Notes under the pieces: generated by a model | Database searches by the model: none | Told to the model about the DNA's origin: nothing | What the model saw: the letters and a program-made list of their open reading frames with translations, nothing else | In this document: one piece after another, positions 33,694-41,883 of the stretch | How positions within the stretch are numbered: the stretch's first letter is position 1 | Layout of the letters: every line of letters begins with the position of its first letter | Assembly (NCBI RefSeq): GCF_900107535.1 | Contig: NZ_FNRA01000002.1 | Location: forward strand, 372,001-436,000 | DNA length: 64,000 nucleotides | Reading direction: 5' to 3' | Source of the DNA: Pedobacter hartonius | GTDB lineage: Bacteria; Bacteroidota; Bacteroidia; Sphingobacteriales; Sphingobacteriaceae | Translations under genes and position numbers: made by a program

Positions 33694-33841
33694 GGGGTAG
33701 GATTATGGTAGATGTGCACCAGGGATAATCCGAACTAAACTTTAACCGCTTAGATTCTGAAACTATCAAGATACAGCCCATGTTCTAAGATCTTCAGCGC
33801 ATGCTGAGAAAGGATGGATCAGCTGACAGCTTACATATTTA

Positions 33842-33991
33842 AAAGGTGCCGGAGAATTAACCAATACTAAATATCAGGAAATAAATGATATTGGAAAATC
33901 AATCTCTGCTGTTGAATTACAGGAGTTACTTGACAGGGGTATTATAAATAAAATTGGCAAAGGGAAGGTAACTAAATATTCGCTTAAGTAA
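33842..33991 (+). pseudogene. Winged-helix C-terminal fragment
   Basis: Plus-strand frame KGAGELTNTKYQEINDIGKS, then AVELQELLDRGIINKIG and VTKYSLK-stop. This is a typical terminal winged helix of Fic or AlbA_2-domain proteins (normally LTNxEYQEIxxVSRRTAxRDLxELVxKGIL). No start codon or upstream domain accompanies it, so it is a remnant. Confidence 0.45.
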
Positions 33992-34058
33992 TGTTGATTA
34001 TTCGTCCGTTCATAGGTAAACAACAAGCAAAAGAGAGTACGAATATTGCAAAATATTT

Positions 34059-34087
34059 GGGTTATACTGACCGTATATTGTGCTTTA
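34059..34087 (+). repeat. Direct repeat, copy 2
   Basis: Second copy of the repeat at 33586-33612, with two extra bases (TA) in the middle. Nothing else in the 33627-34278 gap is recognisable beyond the inverted repeat and the winged-helix fragment. Confidence 0.7.
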
Positions 34088-34278
34088 GGTTGGGCCGGTT
34101 CTGGTTCGCTTTTGATGGGGAATTGATGGGGGGTTGGTTCGGGTAAATACCGAATCAGCACCCCATCGATCCCTCCCCAGCACCCTGAGAAAAGGGTAGC
34201 AATTTAAACCACAACCCAAACACAATAGCACCGTATTAAGTCATGGAAATCCCTATTATCTCCAATTGACTAAAGATT

Positions 34279-34509
34279 CTATTTCTGCCCTGCTTTGAGT
34301 AACTTGTTGTATTCAGTTCTGGAAAGCTTAGGCCTGATGACCAGCTTATCTTTACTATAAGTAATCACAACCGTTTCCCCGGGATGAAAGCCTAAGTCTT
34401 CCAGCCAGTGCCCTTCTATTCTTAACACCGGTGAACTTTCATTATTCCTGTTATGATAGCACCTAATGAGCTCACCTAATTTGACGTTTTTGGTCTTCTT
34501 CAACTGCAT
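34279..34509 (-). CDS. SymE-like toxin-family protein
   Basis: A 76-residue protein with the SymE/AbrB-like fold: VLRIEGHWLEDLGFHPGETV followed by VVITYSKDKLVIRP. E. coli SymE is an SOS-induced toxin held down by an antisense RNA, and its family signature (LxGxWLxxAGFxxGxxVxVxxxxGxLVI) is well kept here. The N-terminus is basic (QLKKTKNVKLGELIRCYHNR). It follows an unknown gene by 29 bp on the same strand. No antisense RNA can be defined by eye. The toxin function is inferred from family membership. Confidence 0.75.
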   Translation of the reverse strand: MQLKKTKNVKLGELIRCYHNRNNESSPVLRIEGHWLEDLGFHPGETVVITYSKDKLVIRPKLSRTEYNKLLKAGQK

Positions 34510-34538
34510 AAATGAATGATTTTAAATAAAAAATAAGA

Positions 34539-34928
34539 TTAATTCGGCAGGTTAACACCGCTCCCGCTGAGTTCTTCCTGCAAAAAGAAAAAAGGCACTT
34601 CCTTCCCATCCTCAGTAATGATATCACAGCTGTGGATACAGGTATTCCCGTAGATTTCTTTTTCCATATGCACATTCAGCAAACCGGATTGTTTCAGCTT
34701 CGGGAAGAAGCCATCGATCTCTTGCTCCCCCAGTGCCCAGGCGATCTCCTGTAACTCGTAATCTGAATATAAAGGAATCTGCAGCAGCTCTACTGCAGTA
34801 ATATAACCCGGCTCCCTGCAAATGATGCCGGACACCTGTTCTGCGGTATACCCTTTAGCGAGCCTTTTGGTTAGAATTCTGTAAACTACGTCCACTGCGG
34901 TTTTTTCAACTTTAATAAAATTGTTCAT
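34539..34928 (-). CDS. Unknown protein upstream of the SymE-like gene
   Basis: A 129-residue protein with no motif I can name. The first half is helical (VVYRILTKRLAKGYTAEQVS, YSDYELQEIAWALGEQEIDG) and the second half appears beta-rich. It is co-directional with the SymE-like gene and probably co-transcribed, so it could be a regulator or antitoxin partner, but nothing in its sequence proves that. Confidence 0.6.
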   Translation of the reverse strand: MNNFIKVEKTAVDVVYRILTKRLAKGYTAEQVSGIICREPGYITAVELLQIPLYSDYELQEIAWALGEQEIDGFFPKLKQSGLLNVHMEKEIYGNTCIHSCDIITEDGKEVPFFFLQEELSGSGVNLPN

Positions 34929-35647
34929 GTGTTTGAGATTAAGTTAATCATTTGAAAATTCAGGCATAGCGATGCCCATGGGATTAAATCCCCGTTTAAA
35001 ATAGACCGATAAAAATTTGAAGAAAATCAGCCTGGTGGCTTTTCCCAATGTTTAAACCACAGGCACCGCATTGTACTTGTGGAAGTTTTAAAGAAGAAAG
35101 ATTGAATGATGCTCTTCATTGCTTTAAGTTTTAAGGCATTTAGCAATGGAAACGGAAGGGGAGGAATATGGCCGCTCCCCGTACGCAACAATACCCCCTG
35201 AGAAGGGAAGAGAATAAATCCTCTAAGCAAACAATACGGAGAACGCCCATAATTCTCTGTATCAAGGTACAGAAACGGGGGGTGTAAATCATCCGTAACT
35301 TTGTTTACTTTAAGATTCTCAGGTCTATTGTTGCAAAGTTTCTTTGATTCAATACCTATCAGGTTAATGTGACAGTTAATACTATGACTCAACTACCACA
35401 TTACAAATATAAGCACAGATACTAAATAAAACAAGAAATATTTAATACAAAAGAAAACAAAATAATCGAAATGAAACTATTAGTTTGACGTTCTTTCCAG
35501 TTTACTGTAAGTACATTACGGGTTACCTATATTCTACTGCTAGCTGATCCCGGGACAACAGAAAATAGAGAAACAACACAGGCAAAAATGCCGGAAGACA
35601 GACCTTGAGAAAAAAAGGTAAAGAGGTAAATTTAAAATCAAAAAAAA
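34929..35647. other. Gene-poor region
   Basis: Some 720 bp without a convincing gene. A 121-codon frame at 35027-35392 (minus) has an atypical composition, no recognisable domain and no good start. A small hairpin (GGCAT/ATGCC) lies near 34964-34977. The stretch probably contains the promoter of the SymE-like pair and decayed sequence. Confidence 0.4.
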
Positions 35648-35671
35648 ATGCCGGAAATTAATTTCCGGCAT
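35648..35671 (-). terminator. Rho-independent terminator after the DUF3127 gene
   Basis: A perfect 24-bp palindrome with half-site ATGCCGGAAATT. On the minus strand it is followed by nine thymines, 32 bp after the DUF3127 stop codon. Confidence 0.85.
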
Positions 35672-35702
35672 TCCCAGTACAATTTGTTTCCTAAAAAAGC
35701 TC

Positions 35703-36077
35703 TTAAAATGGCAAATCATCTTCCTCGCCCGGCGCACTGTTCAAGTCTGCGGGAGGAGCATATTGCGGTGTTGAAGGCGCACCAGCTGCTGCACTGTTTG
35801 TCAGTGCGTTGATACGCCAAACTACTAAACTGTTGAAATAAGAAACTTTTCCTGTTTTATCCGTCCATGGACGGCCACGCAGATTAAAGGAAACTTCTAC
35901 ATCATCTCCTGTTTTTAAGCTGTCGAATAAAGCAGTTTTATCTTGCAAAGCTTCAAACCTTATATATTCAGGATAAGTTGGGTTTTCCGCGTACTCAATG
36001 ATGAGATCACGTTTTTTAAAAGTCTCACTTACCTGTTGTAATGCGCCGATTTCGTGCACTTTTCCTTTCAATTCCAT
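35703..36077 (-). CDS. DUF3127 single-strand-binding-like protein
   Basis: A 124-residue protein of the DUF3127 family. It has an OB-fold-like core (MELKGKVHEIGALQQVSETF, RDLIIEYAENPTYPEYIRFE, DDVEVSFNLRGRPW) and an Ala/Pro-rich tail ending in EEDDLPF. The acidic DDLPF tip is the same type of tail that SSB uses to bind partner proteins. A role in single-stranded DNA binding is therefore likely but unproven. It is divergent from the THUMP methyltransferase and has its own terminator. Confidence 0.85.
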   Translation of the reverse strand: MELKGKVHEIGALQQVSETFKKRDLIIEYAENPTYPEYIRFEALQDKTALFDSLKTGDDVEVSFNLRGRPWTDKTGKVSYFNSLVVWRINALTNSAAAGAPSTPQYAPPADLNSAPGEEDDLPF

Positions 36078-36148
36078 AACAATACTCTTTTATTCTACTT
36101 ACTAGTTCAAATCTCTATATTTTTATTGATAACTTCGCACAATAAATT

Positions 36149-37354
36149 ATGCAAGTTTTCCACAACAAAAGTAAGGTGATCATCACCTGTAATAAAAGGC
36201 TTTCACCATACCTGGTTGAAGAGGTCCAGGCGCTTGGCTATGAAATTGTAAGAGATTTCCAGACAGGTGTTGAACTCCATATCACGCTGACAGAGTGTAT
36301 TAAACTGAACCTCAACCTCAGATGTGCCAGCCAGATCCTGTATTGTATCAGCAGTTTCAAGGTAAACAATCCTGAAGAGCTATACCGCGAAGTGCTGGAC
36401 ATTGCCTGGGAAGACCTGATCGATTTTGCAGGTTATTTCTCTGTTACCTCCAATGTTGACAACCCAACGATCACCACTCCGCTTTTTACAAACCTAAAAG
36501 TAAAGGATGCGATTGTTGACCGGATTAAAGATAAAAAGGGCATCCGTCCGAATTCCGGATCAGATGCGAATAAAACTGTTGTACATCTTTACTGGAAAGA
36601 TGATGAAGCAGATATTTTTCTGGATACTTCCGGAGAAACACTGGCCAAACACGGTTACCGTAAAATACCAGGCAAGGCACCAATGCTGGAAGCCCTTGCC
36701 GCAAGTGTGGTCATGAGCACCAAATGGGATCAGAAATCACCTTTCATCAACCCGATGTGCGGTTCAGGAACGCTGGCTATCGAAGCTGCACTGCTGGCAA
36801 CGAACCGCAGGCCCGGATTGTTCAGGATGAACTATGGCTTTATGCATATTATAGGTTATGAAGAAGAGGTGTTCTTTGCAGAACGCCGTATCCTCAAAGA
36901 TCAGGTCATTAAAAATGTTGATTTACAGATCGTAGCTACAGATTTATCTGAAGATGCGGTAGACATCAGCCGTAAAAATGCCAAAACTGCCGGAGTGGAC
37001 ACACTGATCACCTTTGAAGTGTGCGACTTTGCAGATACCATTGTACCTGAGGGCGGAAAAGGAGTAGTGGTATTTAATCCGGAATATGGAGAGCGTCTGG
37101 GCGTACATTCCCAACTGGAGCTTACCTATAAACGCATCGGCGATTTCATGAAAAAGGATTGCAAGGGATATAACGGTTATATTTTCACCGGCAACCCGGA
37201 CCTGGCAAAAAAGATTGGCCTGAAGGCTTCCAGAAAAATTGAATTCTATAATGGCAAGCTGGATTGCCGCATGCTGGAATATGAATTGTACGACGGATCA
37301 AAACGATCGGACGATGAAAGACCGCAGCCTAAAGAATACAAGCCGGAAAATTAA
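36149..37354 (+). CDS. THUMP-domain class I SAM-dependent RNA methyltransferase
   Basis: A 401-residue protein resembling the N-terminal (m2G) half of RlmKL. It has an N-terminal ferredoxin-like and THUMP region (ITCNKRLSPYLVEEVQALGY, IRPNSGSDANKTVVHLYWKD), then a methyltransferase core with NPMCGSGTLAIEAALLA, VATDLSEDAVDISRKNAK and the catalytic NPPY-type motif altered to NPEYGERLG. It would methylate a guanine N2 in 23S rRNA or tRNA. The C-terminal extension is charged. Target position is not derivable here. Confidence 0.88.
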   Translation: MQVFHNKSKVIITCNKRLSPYLVEEVQALGYEIVRDFQTGVELHITLTECIKLNLNLRCASQILYCISSFKVNNPEELYREVLDIAWEDLIDFAGYFSVTSNVDNPTITTPLFTNLKVKDAIVDRIKDKKGIRPNSGSDANKTVVHLYWKDDEADIFLDTSGETLAKHGYRKIPGKAPMLEALAASVVMSTKWDQKSPFINPMCGSGTLAIEAALLATNRRPGLFRMNYGFMHIIGYEEEVFFAERRILKDQVIKNVDLQIVATDLSEDAVDISRKNAKTAGVDTLITFEVCDFADTIVPEGGKGVVVFNPEYGERLGVHSQLELTYKRIGDFMKKDCKGYNGYIFTGNPDLAKKIGLKASRKIEFYNGKLDCRMLEYELYDGSKRSDDERPQPKEYKPEN

Positions 37355-37403
37355 ACCCCGGCTTGCTAAGGATTAAAGTTCATCAAACGATGGACTTTTT
37401 TAT

Positions 37404-38108
37404 TTAGATTCGTTTAGCAAATGCGATTTCCCGCAGTACTTTGTCAAGATCTGATGTAAATGCATTTATATCCGGATCGATCCAGCTTAATATCTCATGC
37501 ACTGATCTGTAAATAGATTCAGCATACGTAAAGTCTATATTGTTACCATTAAAACAAATTGGTTCGTTATGGTTTATCCGATTTCTAAACTGCCTAATAT
37601 CGTTTAGCCTATCACGAACCTCTCTTCTACCAATTGATGGTGGTAAATGGGTAAATATTTGTATTGGTCGACCCTGCAGAAGCCTATAATGAAGTGTTTC
37701 AAACAGTTCAGTCCAAAATCCCAGTGTTTGATCGGCTATAATTTTCCCTGAGGTGATGACAGTCCCAAATCTCCGTAGTCTGTTCTCACTTTTTAATACT
37801 GACTTTTTTAAAAAATCATTGGTTTTCCTCTGATTGGTTCTTTTATCAAAATAAGTAAGGGATGGGTCACTCATAAAACCTCTTTTTTGACTAATAAGCC
37901 AATCCATATCACCAAAAAATACTGCTAAAATGTCATTGATCCGATTTCTCAGGATCACTTCCAAAATGCCAAGAATCGGATGAAAAGCCTGTGCGATTTT
38001 TAAATTCGCCTTATATAGTCTTACTGCATTCGTCTTACTCCCTGTTGCGACAAAATATCTGTCAATTCGAGGTATAGATAAAATAGTTTGTACCTTATGG
38101 TATCTCAT
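37404..38108 (-). CDS. Abi-like (AbiD/F family) HEPN protein
   Basis: A 234-residue protein with the Abi_2 layout: HPILGILEVILRNRINDIL, then FWTELFETLHYRLL and IRQFRNRINHNEPI. The last contains R175-x4-H180, the catalytic motif of HEPN ribonucleases. Family members act in abortive phage infection. No antitoxin partner is next to it, and it is transcribed divergently from a candidate small RNA 55 bp away. A defence role is inferred from the family. Confidence 0.8.
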   Translation of the reverse strand: MRYHKVQTILSIPRIDRYFVATGSKTNAVRLYKANLKIAQAFHPILGILEVILRNRINDILAVFFGDMDWLISQKRGFMSDPSLTYFDKRTNQRKTNDFLKKSVLKSENRLRRFGTVITSGKIIADQTLGFWTELFETLHYRLLQGRPIQIFTHLPPSIGRREVRDRLNDIRQFRNRINHNEPICFNGNNIDFTYAESIYRSVHEILSWIDPDINAFTSDLDKVLREIAFAKRI

Positions 38109-38150
38109 TTATTAATTTTTTTCTGCGTTGCAAATATTATTAATATTTTC

Positions 38151-38158
38151 TATATTTG
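38151..38158 (+). promoter_or_regulatory. Promoter of the candidate small RNA
   Basis: TATATTTG is a perfect -7 box (TAnnTTTG), with TTG at 38128-38130 as a -33 element 20 bp upstream. The predicted start is near 38164. Confidence 0.55.
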
Positions 38159-38163
38159 TATCA

Positions 38164-38248
38164 TGACGCTTAGTCAAGCCTCTTGCTGAAAGGCAACGTA
38201 ACTAAGTTTAAGATTTCAATGGGTCACGCAAGTGACCCATTCTTTTTA
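38164..38248 (+). ncRNA. Candidate ~85-nt small RNA or orphan leader
   Basis: A compact unit of promoter, ~55 nt of structured sequence, and a strong terminator with no gene behind it. CTTAGT and ACTAAG can pair, enclosing TTGC and GCAA that can also pair. The terminator is a 9-bp perfect stem (ATGGGTCAC) with a GCAA loop at 38219-38240, followed by TCTTTTT. An ATG at 38163, almost at the start site, opens the peptide MTLSQASC, which ends just before the second half of the fold. I could not match it to a known riboswitch class. Confidence 0.45.
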
Positions 38249-38355
38249 TAAGAGATTTAAACGCAATAATATTCCTCAATATTAACTAAGTGCAGAGCAA
38301 TTTGACTTATCTGTTAAATTACTTATGCGCGCTTTCGCCAGGAATAGATGGACTG

Positions 38356-40569
38356 TCAAATATCAACCATCAGCGGGAATTGTTTTTGCCACATGCCCGC
38401 ATAGGCGGCTTTACGCTGGAGCAGTTCTTTATGTGTTCCTTCTTCAATCAATTTCCCGTTACTCAGTACCGAGATCTGATCAGCGTTGACCACGGTGCTT
38501 AGGCGGTGTGCAATCAAAATGATGGTCTTGCCCTGTGCACGGAGACAGGCAATCGTTTTGAAGATATACTCCTCTGCTGTAGAGTCAAGTGAGGAGGTCG
38601 CTTCATCCAGGATCAGGATTTCGGGCTCCCGGTATAATGCCCTGGCTATGGCCAGACGCTGCCGCTGTCCGCCCGACAGGTTCCCTGCATTTTCACCCAG
38701 ATAGGTCTCAAACCCATTGGGCAACTTTTCAATAAATTCCAGGATATTGATCTCCCCGCAAATGCGGATGATCTTCTTCATATCGGGTTCCATATCGCCA
38801 ATGGCAATATTGTCGATCACATTGCCGGCAAACAGGTGTACGTCCTGCGGTACCACCCCCACGATCTTGCGCAGGCTGTCGTTCGTAATATATTTGATGT
38901 CGTAATCGCCGATCTGGATGCTGCCCGACTGCAGGGAATATATATTCTGCAGCAGTGATAACAGCGTGGTCTTTCCTGATCCGCTCTCGCCCACAATAGC
39001 GGTAATCCTGCCCCGGGGGACGCGCAGGCTGAAATCCTCAAAGACCGTAACCCTGGTGCCGTAGCGGAAACCTACATTTTTAAAAAGTATATCCCCCAGC
39101 ATGTCAACCGTAAGATCGGCTCTGTTCTCCGTGGTTTCCCTCTCCAGGTCCATAATCTCAAAAAGCCGGTCTGCCGCAATCCTTGCATCCTGCAACACCC
39201 TGTTCATGCCTATGAGACTAACGACAGGCCCTGTAAAGTAACCGATAATCGCGTAGAACGATAGCAACTCTCCCGCAGTGATCATATTGGCAACCACAAA
39301 AGTTGCCCCCGTCCACAGCAGGATCACCGCAAATACACTGGAAATAAAGCCACCGGCATTGCCGATCCACAGGGCGTTGGTGCCCGATGTATATATCGTA
39401 CGCAGTAAGTTGATAAACCTGATTTCCGTTTTGAGGTTGGTATACTCTTCGAGCCCGAACCTTTTGATCGTACTTACAGCAGTGACAGACTCTACCAGCT
39501 GATTCTCCAGTTCCGCAGTTTTCTCCATCAGCTTTCGCTGGGTATTCTTGTTCAGCCTGTTGGAAAAATAATAGACCACTGCGTAGAGCGGTACCACGGT
39601 AAACATGATCAGTGCCAGTTTCCAGTAATAGGTAAACATCAGGGCGAAAGAAAAGAACAGAATAAACAGGTTCACCAGGAACCCGACCAGCACATCATTG
39701 ATGAATGTCCTGATCTTTACCGCATCGTTCATCCTTGAAATGATCTCGCCCACCCGCATGGTATCAAAGAACTGCTGAGGCAGCCTGAGCAGGTGTTTAT
39801 AATAACCCAGGATCAGCCTTGCGTCTATCTGCTGCCCTGTTTTGATCGTCAGCAGCGTCTTTGCATGGTTCACAAATATCTGCAGGAAGATAATGCCGAT
39901 CATTACCGTCCCCATCAGGTTGAGGAGGTTCATATTTCCATCAGGCAATACATTGTCTACGATCTTCTGCAGGAAAATGGAGGTAGACAAACCAAGGATG
40001 GTATAAAATACAGATCCCACCAGCACCTGCAGCAACACAGAACGGTGTGGCTTTAGCAGATAAAAAAACCGTTGTTCTATGCTGATCCGCTCTGTTCCTG
40101 CAGAGAAATCATCCCCGGGTAATAACAGCACCAGCACGCCTGTCCACTTTTTTTTGAATTCGTCGTGGTCTAGCTTTTGCCTTTCCCCATAGGCGGGGTC
40201 CATCACCTCCACATACGCTTTAGTTATTTTATAGATCACCACGTAATGTGCCATATTGTTCTGGTTCACATGCGCAATGACAGGCAGCGGGATATTTGGC
40301 AGGTTTTCAAAATCTCCCCTCAGACCTTTTGCGGTAAAGCCGATCCTGGTGGACGCTTCGATTAAACCCAGAATGTTGGTGCCTTTGGTATCTGTAGAAG
40401 CCATCTGCCTGATGCGCGCTATCGGCAGGTCCAGGTCGTAATGTGCAGCAATAGAGGCAATGCAGGCCGCCCCGCAATCGGTCACATCATGTTGTCTGAC
40501 AGCGGTTCTTTTGTGCTTCTTTTTCAGCGGGAAATACCTTCCGAGGTGAGCTCCTTTTTTAGCGTTCAT
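38356..40569 (-). CDS. C39-peptidase-containing ABC transporter (bacteriocin-type exporter)
   Basis: A 737-residue exporter that cleaves a double-glycine leader and pumps out the mature peptide. The N-terminal C39 peptidase has Q26, catalytic Cys32 in VTDCGAACIASIAAHY, the histidine in NNMAHYVVIYKI and the aspartate in VMDPAYGE. Six transmembrane helices follow (about 170-440). The ATPase has Walker A GESGSGKTTLLSLL, signature LSGGQRQRLAIARALY, Walker B ILILDEATSSLD and the H-loop IAHRLSTV. Transcribed after hlyD-type adaptor (4-bp gap) and a GG-leader peptide gene, it is complete and likely functional. Confidence 0.95.
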   Translation of the reverse strand: MNAKKGAHLGRYFPLKKKHKRTAVRQHDVTDCGAACIASIAAHYDLDLPIARIRQMASTDTKGTNILGLIEASTRIGFTAKGLRGDFENLPNIPLPVIAHVNQNNMAHYVVIYKITKAYVEVMDPAYGERQKLDHDEFKKKWTGVLVLLLPGDDFSAGTERISIEQRFFYLLKPHRSVLLQVLVGSVFYTILGLSTSIFLQKIVDNVLPDGNMNLLNLMGTVMIGIIFLQIFVNHAKTLLTIKTGQQIDARLILGYYKHLLRLPQQFFDTMRVGEIISRMNDAVKIRTFINDVLVGFLVNLFILFFSFALMFTYYWKLALIMFTVVPLYAVVYYFSNRLNKNTQRKLMEKTAELENQLVESVTAVSTIKRFGLEEYTNLKTEIRFINLLRTIYTSGTNALWIGNAGGFISSVFAVILLWTGATFVVANMITAGELLSFYAIIGYFTGPVVSLIGMNRVLQDARIAADRLFEIMDLERETTENRADLTVDMLGDILFKNVGFRYGTRVTVFEDFSLRVPRGRITAIVGESGSGKTTLLSLLQNIYSLQSGSIQIGDYDIKYITNDSLRKIVGVVPQDVHLFAGNVIDNIAIGDMEPDMKKIIRICGEINILEFIEKLPNGFETYLGENAGNLSGGQRQRLAIARALYREPEILILDEATSSLDSTAEEYIFKTIACLRAQGKTIILIAHRLSTVVNADQISVLSNGKLIEEGTHKELLQRKAAYAGMWQKQFPLMVDI

Positions 40570-40573
40570 ACCT

Positions 40574-41764
40574 TTAATTGTTCATTTGGTTTGCGGTAAC
40601 GTTCGGGTTCAGCCAGTCGTCAGCCTTGTCGTACAGCAGCTGGAAAAGTGTTCTGCGGGTCACAAAGAACCTTGCCTGCAGGGTCATTCCTTTTCTGATC
40701 TTTCCTATATACCCGTTTTTTAGTGTAAGCTGGTGCTGATCCAGAGAACAGCGTACCTTAAAATACGGCTGCTTTCCGTTATCCATAAAGATATCATTGG
40801 AGATGGAGCTCACTTTTCCGGCAGCCATACCCCACTGGTTATAATTATAGGCATCCACCTGGAATTTTGCTTTTGTGCCGATGCGTAGCAGCCCGATATC
40901 CCTTGGCATGACATACGTTTCAGCGATGATCCCTGAATCGGGCGAAATTTCACCCATCAGTTCATTTGCTACCACCAGGCTGCCCGGCTGGATACCTTTC
41001 AGTTGCTGAACTGATCCTGTAACCGCAGCCCTCAGGGTATAAAATTCTTTTTCTTCCGAATATTCCTGATGCTGTGAATGGAGCTGACGGTTCTGGATCT
41101 TGATGCCGTTTAATTCCGTCTGCCATTTGCTTCCCTGGTCTTCGCCAATCAGGGAGAGTTCATTCCTGATGTTGTCAAGCTTTAGCTTTACTTCTTCATA
41201 TTCAATAGCGGAGACCGCTTTGCGCCCATACAGGTACAGGTAGCGGTCGTAATTTCTTTTGGCAACGCGGTATCTCGACTGTGCCTCTGCCATACGCTGT
41301 AGAAAAAAACTATACTGCTGGCCATAAATCCCGGATTTAAGCTGAAGCCGCCGGGACCAGTTATTTCTTTTATACGCAGTAATCAGCTCCGTCAGGTCGT
41401 TTAGCTGCGCCTGTATATCGCCTTGTTGCAGTGAGGCCATGTCATTTTTTCCCTCCAGTGACTCCCGTTTAATGGTAAAGAGCACCTGCCCGGCCTTCAC
41501 ATGGTTATTCTCGGTTACAAACACGGAATCGATTCTTCCTGACACGAGGGATTTGATCTCGTTTCGCTCTGAAAGAGGACGAAACAAACCGGTACTTCTC
41601 ACATTGACATCTACTTTAATAAAGAATAACCCGAGGGTGCACGCAATTAAAACCAGTAGTACGGCCTGATAAATAACAGTAGTCCTGGAGTGGTGGGAAT
41701 GAAAATGAAATTCAGCAGTATTTTCGATGATTTCCTGCGGAAAGATGTATTTATCATGCATCAT
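40574..41764 (-). CDS. HlyD-family secretion adaptor
   Basis: A 396-residue membrane-fusion protein. It has a short cytoplasmic N-terminus, one transmembrane helix at about 32-50 (AVLLVLIACTLGLFFI), a lipoyl/biotinyl half-motif (SLVSGRIDSVFVTENNHVKAG), a long coiled-coil hairpin (QDIQ...RYRVAKRNYDRYL through NELSLIGEDQG), the second half-motif (LRAAVTGSVQQLKGIQPGSL) and the beta-barrel end. It bridges the C39 ABC transporter to an outer-membrane channel; no TolC-type gene is in the window. It lies between the precursor peptide gene and the transporter. Confidence 0.92.
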   Translation of the reverse strand: MMHDKYIFPQEIIENTAEFHFHSHHSRTTVIYQAVLLVLIACTLGLFFIKVDVNVRSTGLFRPLSERNEIKSLVSGRIDSVFVTENNHVKAGQVLFTIKRESLEGKNDMASLQQGDIQAQLNDLTELITAYKRNNWSRRLQLKSGIYGQQYSFFLQRMAEAQSRYRVAKRNYDRYLYLYGRKAVSAIEYEEVKLKLDNIRNELSLIGEDQGSKWQTELNGIKIQNRQLHSQHQEYSEEKEFYTLRAAVTGSVQQLKGIQPGSLVVANELMGEISPDSGIIAETYVMPRDIGLLRIGTKAKFQVDAYNYNQWGMAAGKVSSISNDIFMDNGKQPYFKVRCSLDQHQLTLKNGYIGKIRKGMTLQARFFVTRRTLFQLLYDKADDWLNPNVTANQMNN

Positions 41765-41820
41765 AAGAATAATTGCGATGTATAGTGTATCCCGTCCTGA
41801 CGCCGGCGGGAATAAAAAGC

Positions 41821-41850
41821 AAAAGGGAGAAATTAAATTTTCTCCCTTTT
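41821..41850 (-). terminator. Terminator or attenuator between precursor and exporter genes
   Basis: AAAAGGGAGAA and TTCTCCCTTTT form an 11-bp stem. On the minus strand it is followed by GCTTTTTAT. It would let most transcripts end after the precursor gene while some continue into the adaptor and transporter. Confidence 0.6.
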
Positions 41851-41883
41851 GTGTACCGGATGTTTGGTTTAAACAATTGTTTC

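Noticed and set aside
33874..34161. 95-codon minus-strand ORF overlapping the winged-helix fragment
   Set aside because: The plus-strand frame gives a recognisable winged helix, while this frame reads as low-complexity proline-rich then unrelated sequence; part of it is the direct repeat.
35027..35392. 121-codon minus-strand ORF in the gene-poor region
   Set aside because: No recognisable domain, unusual composition, and no convincing start or neighbour; treated as chance.
37339..37365. CAAGCCGG/CCGGCTTG hairpin over the methyltransferase stop codon as a terminator
   Set aside because: Stem is only 8 bp and there is no T run after it.
38164..38248. Known riboswitch (SAM-I, SAM-II, TPP, cobalamin, glycine)
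   Set aside because: None of the conserved cores I know of could be laid on the sequence; left as an unclassified RNA.
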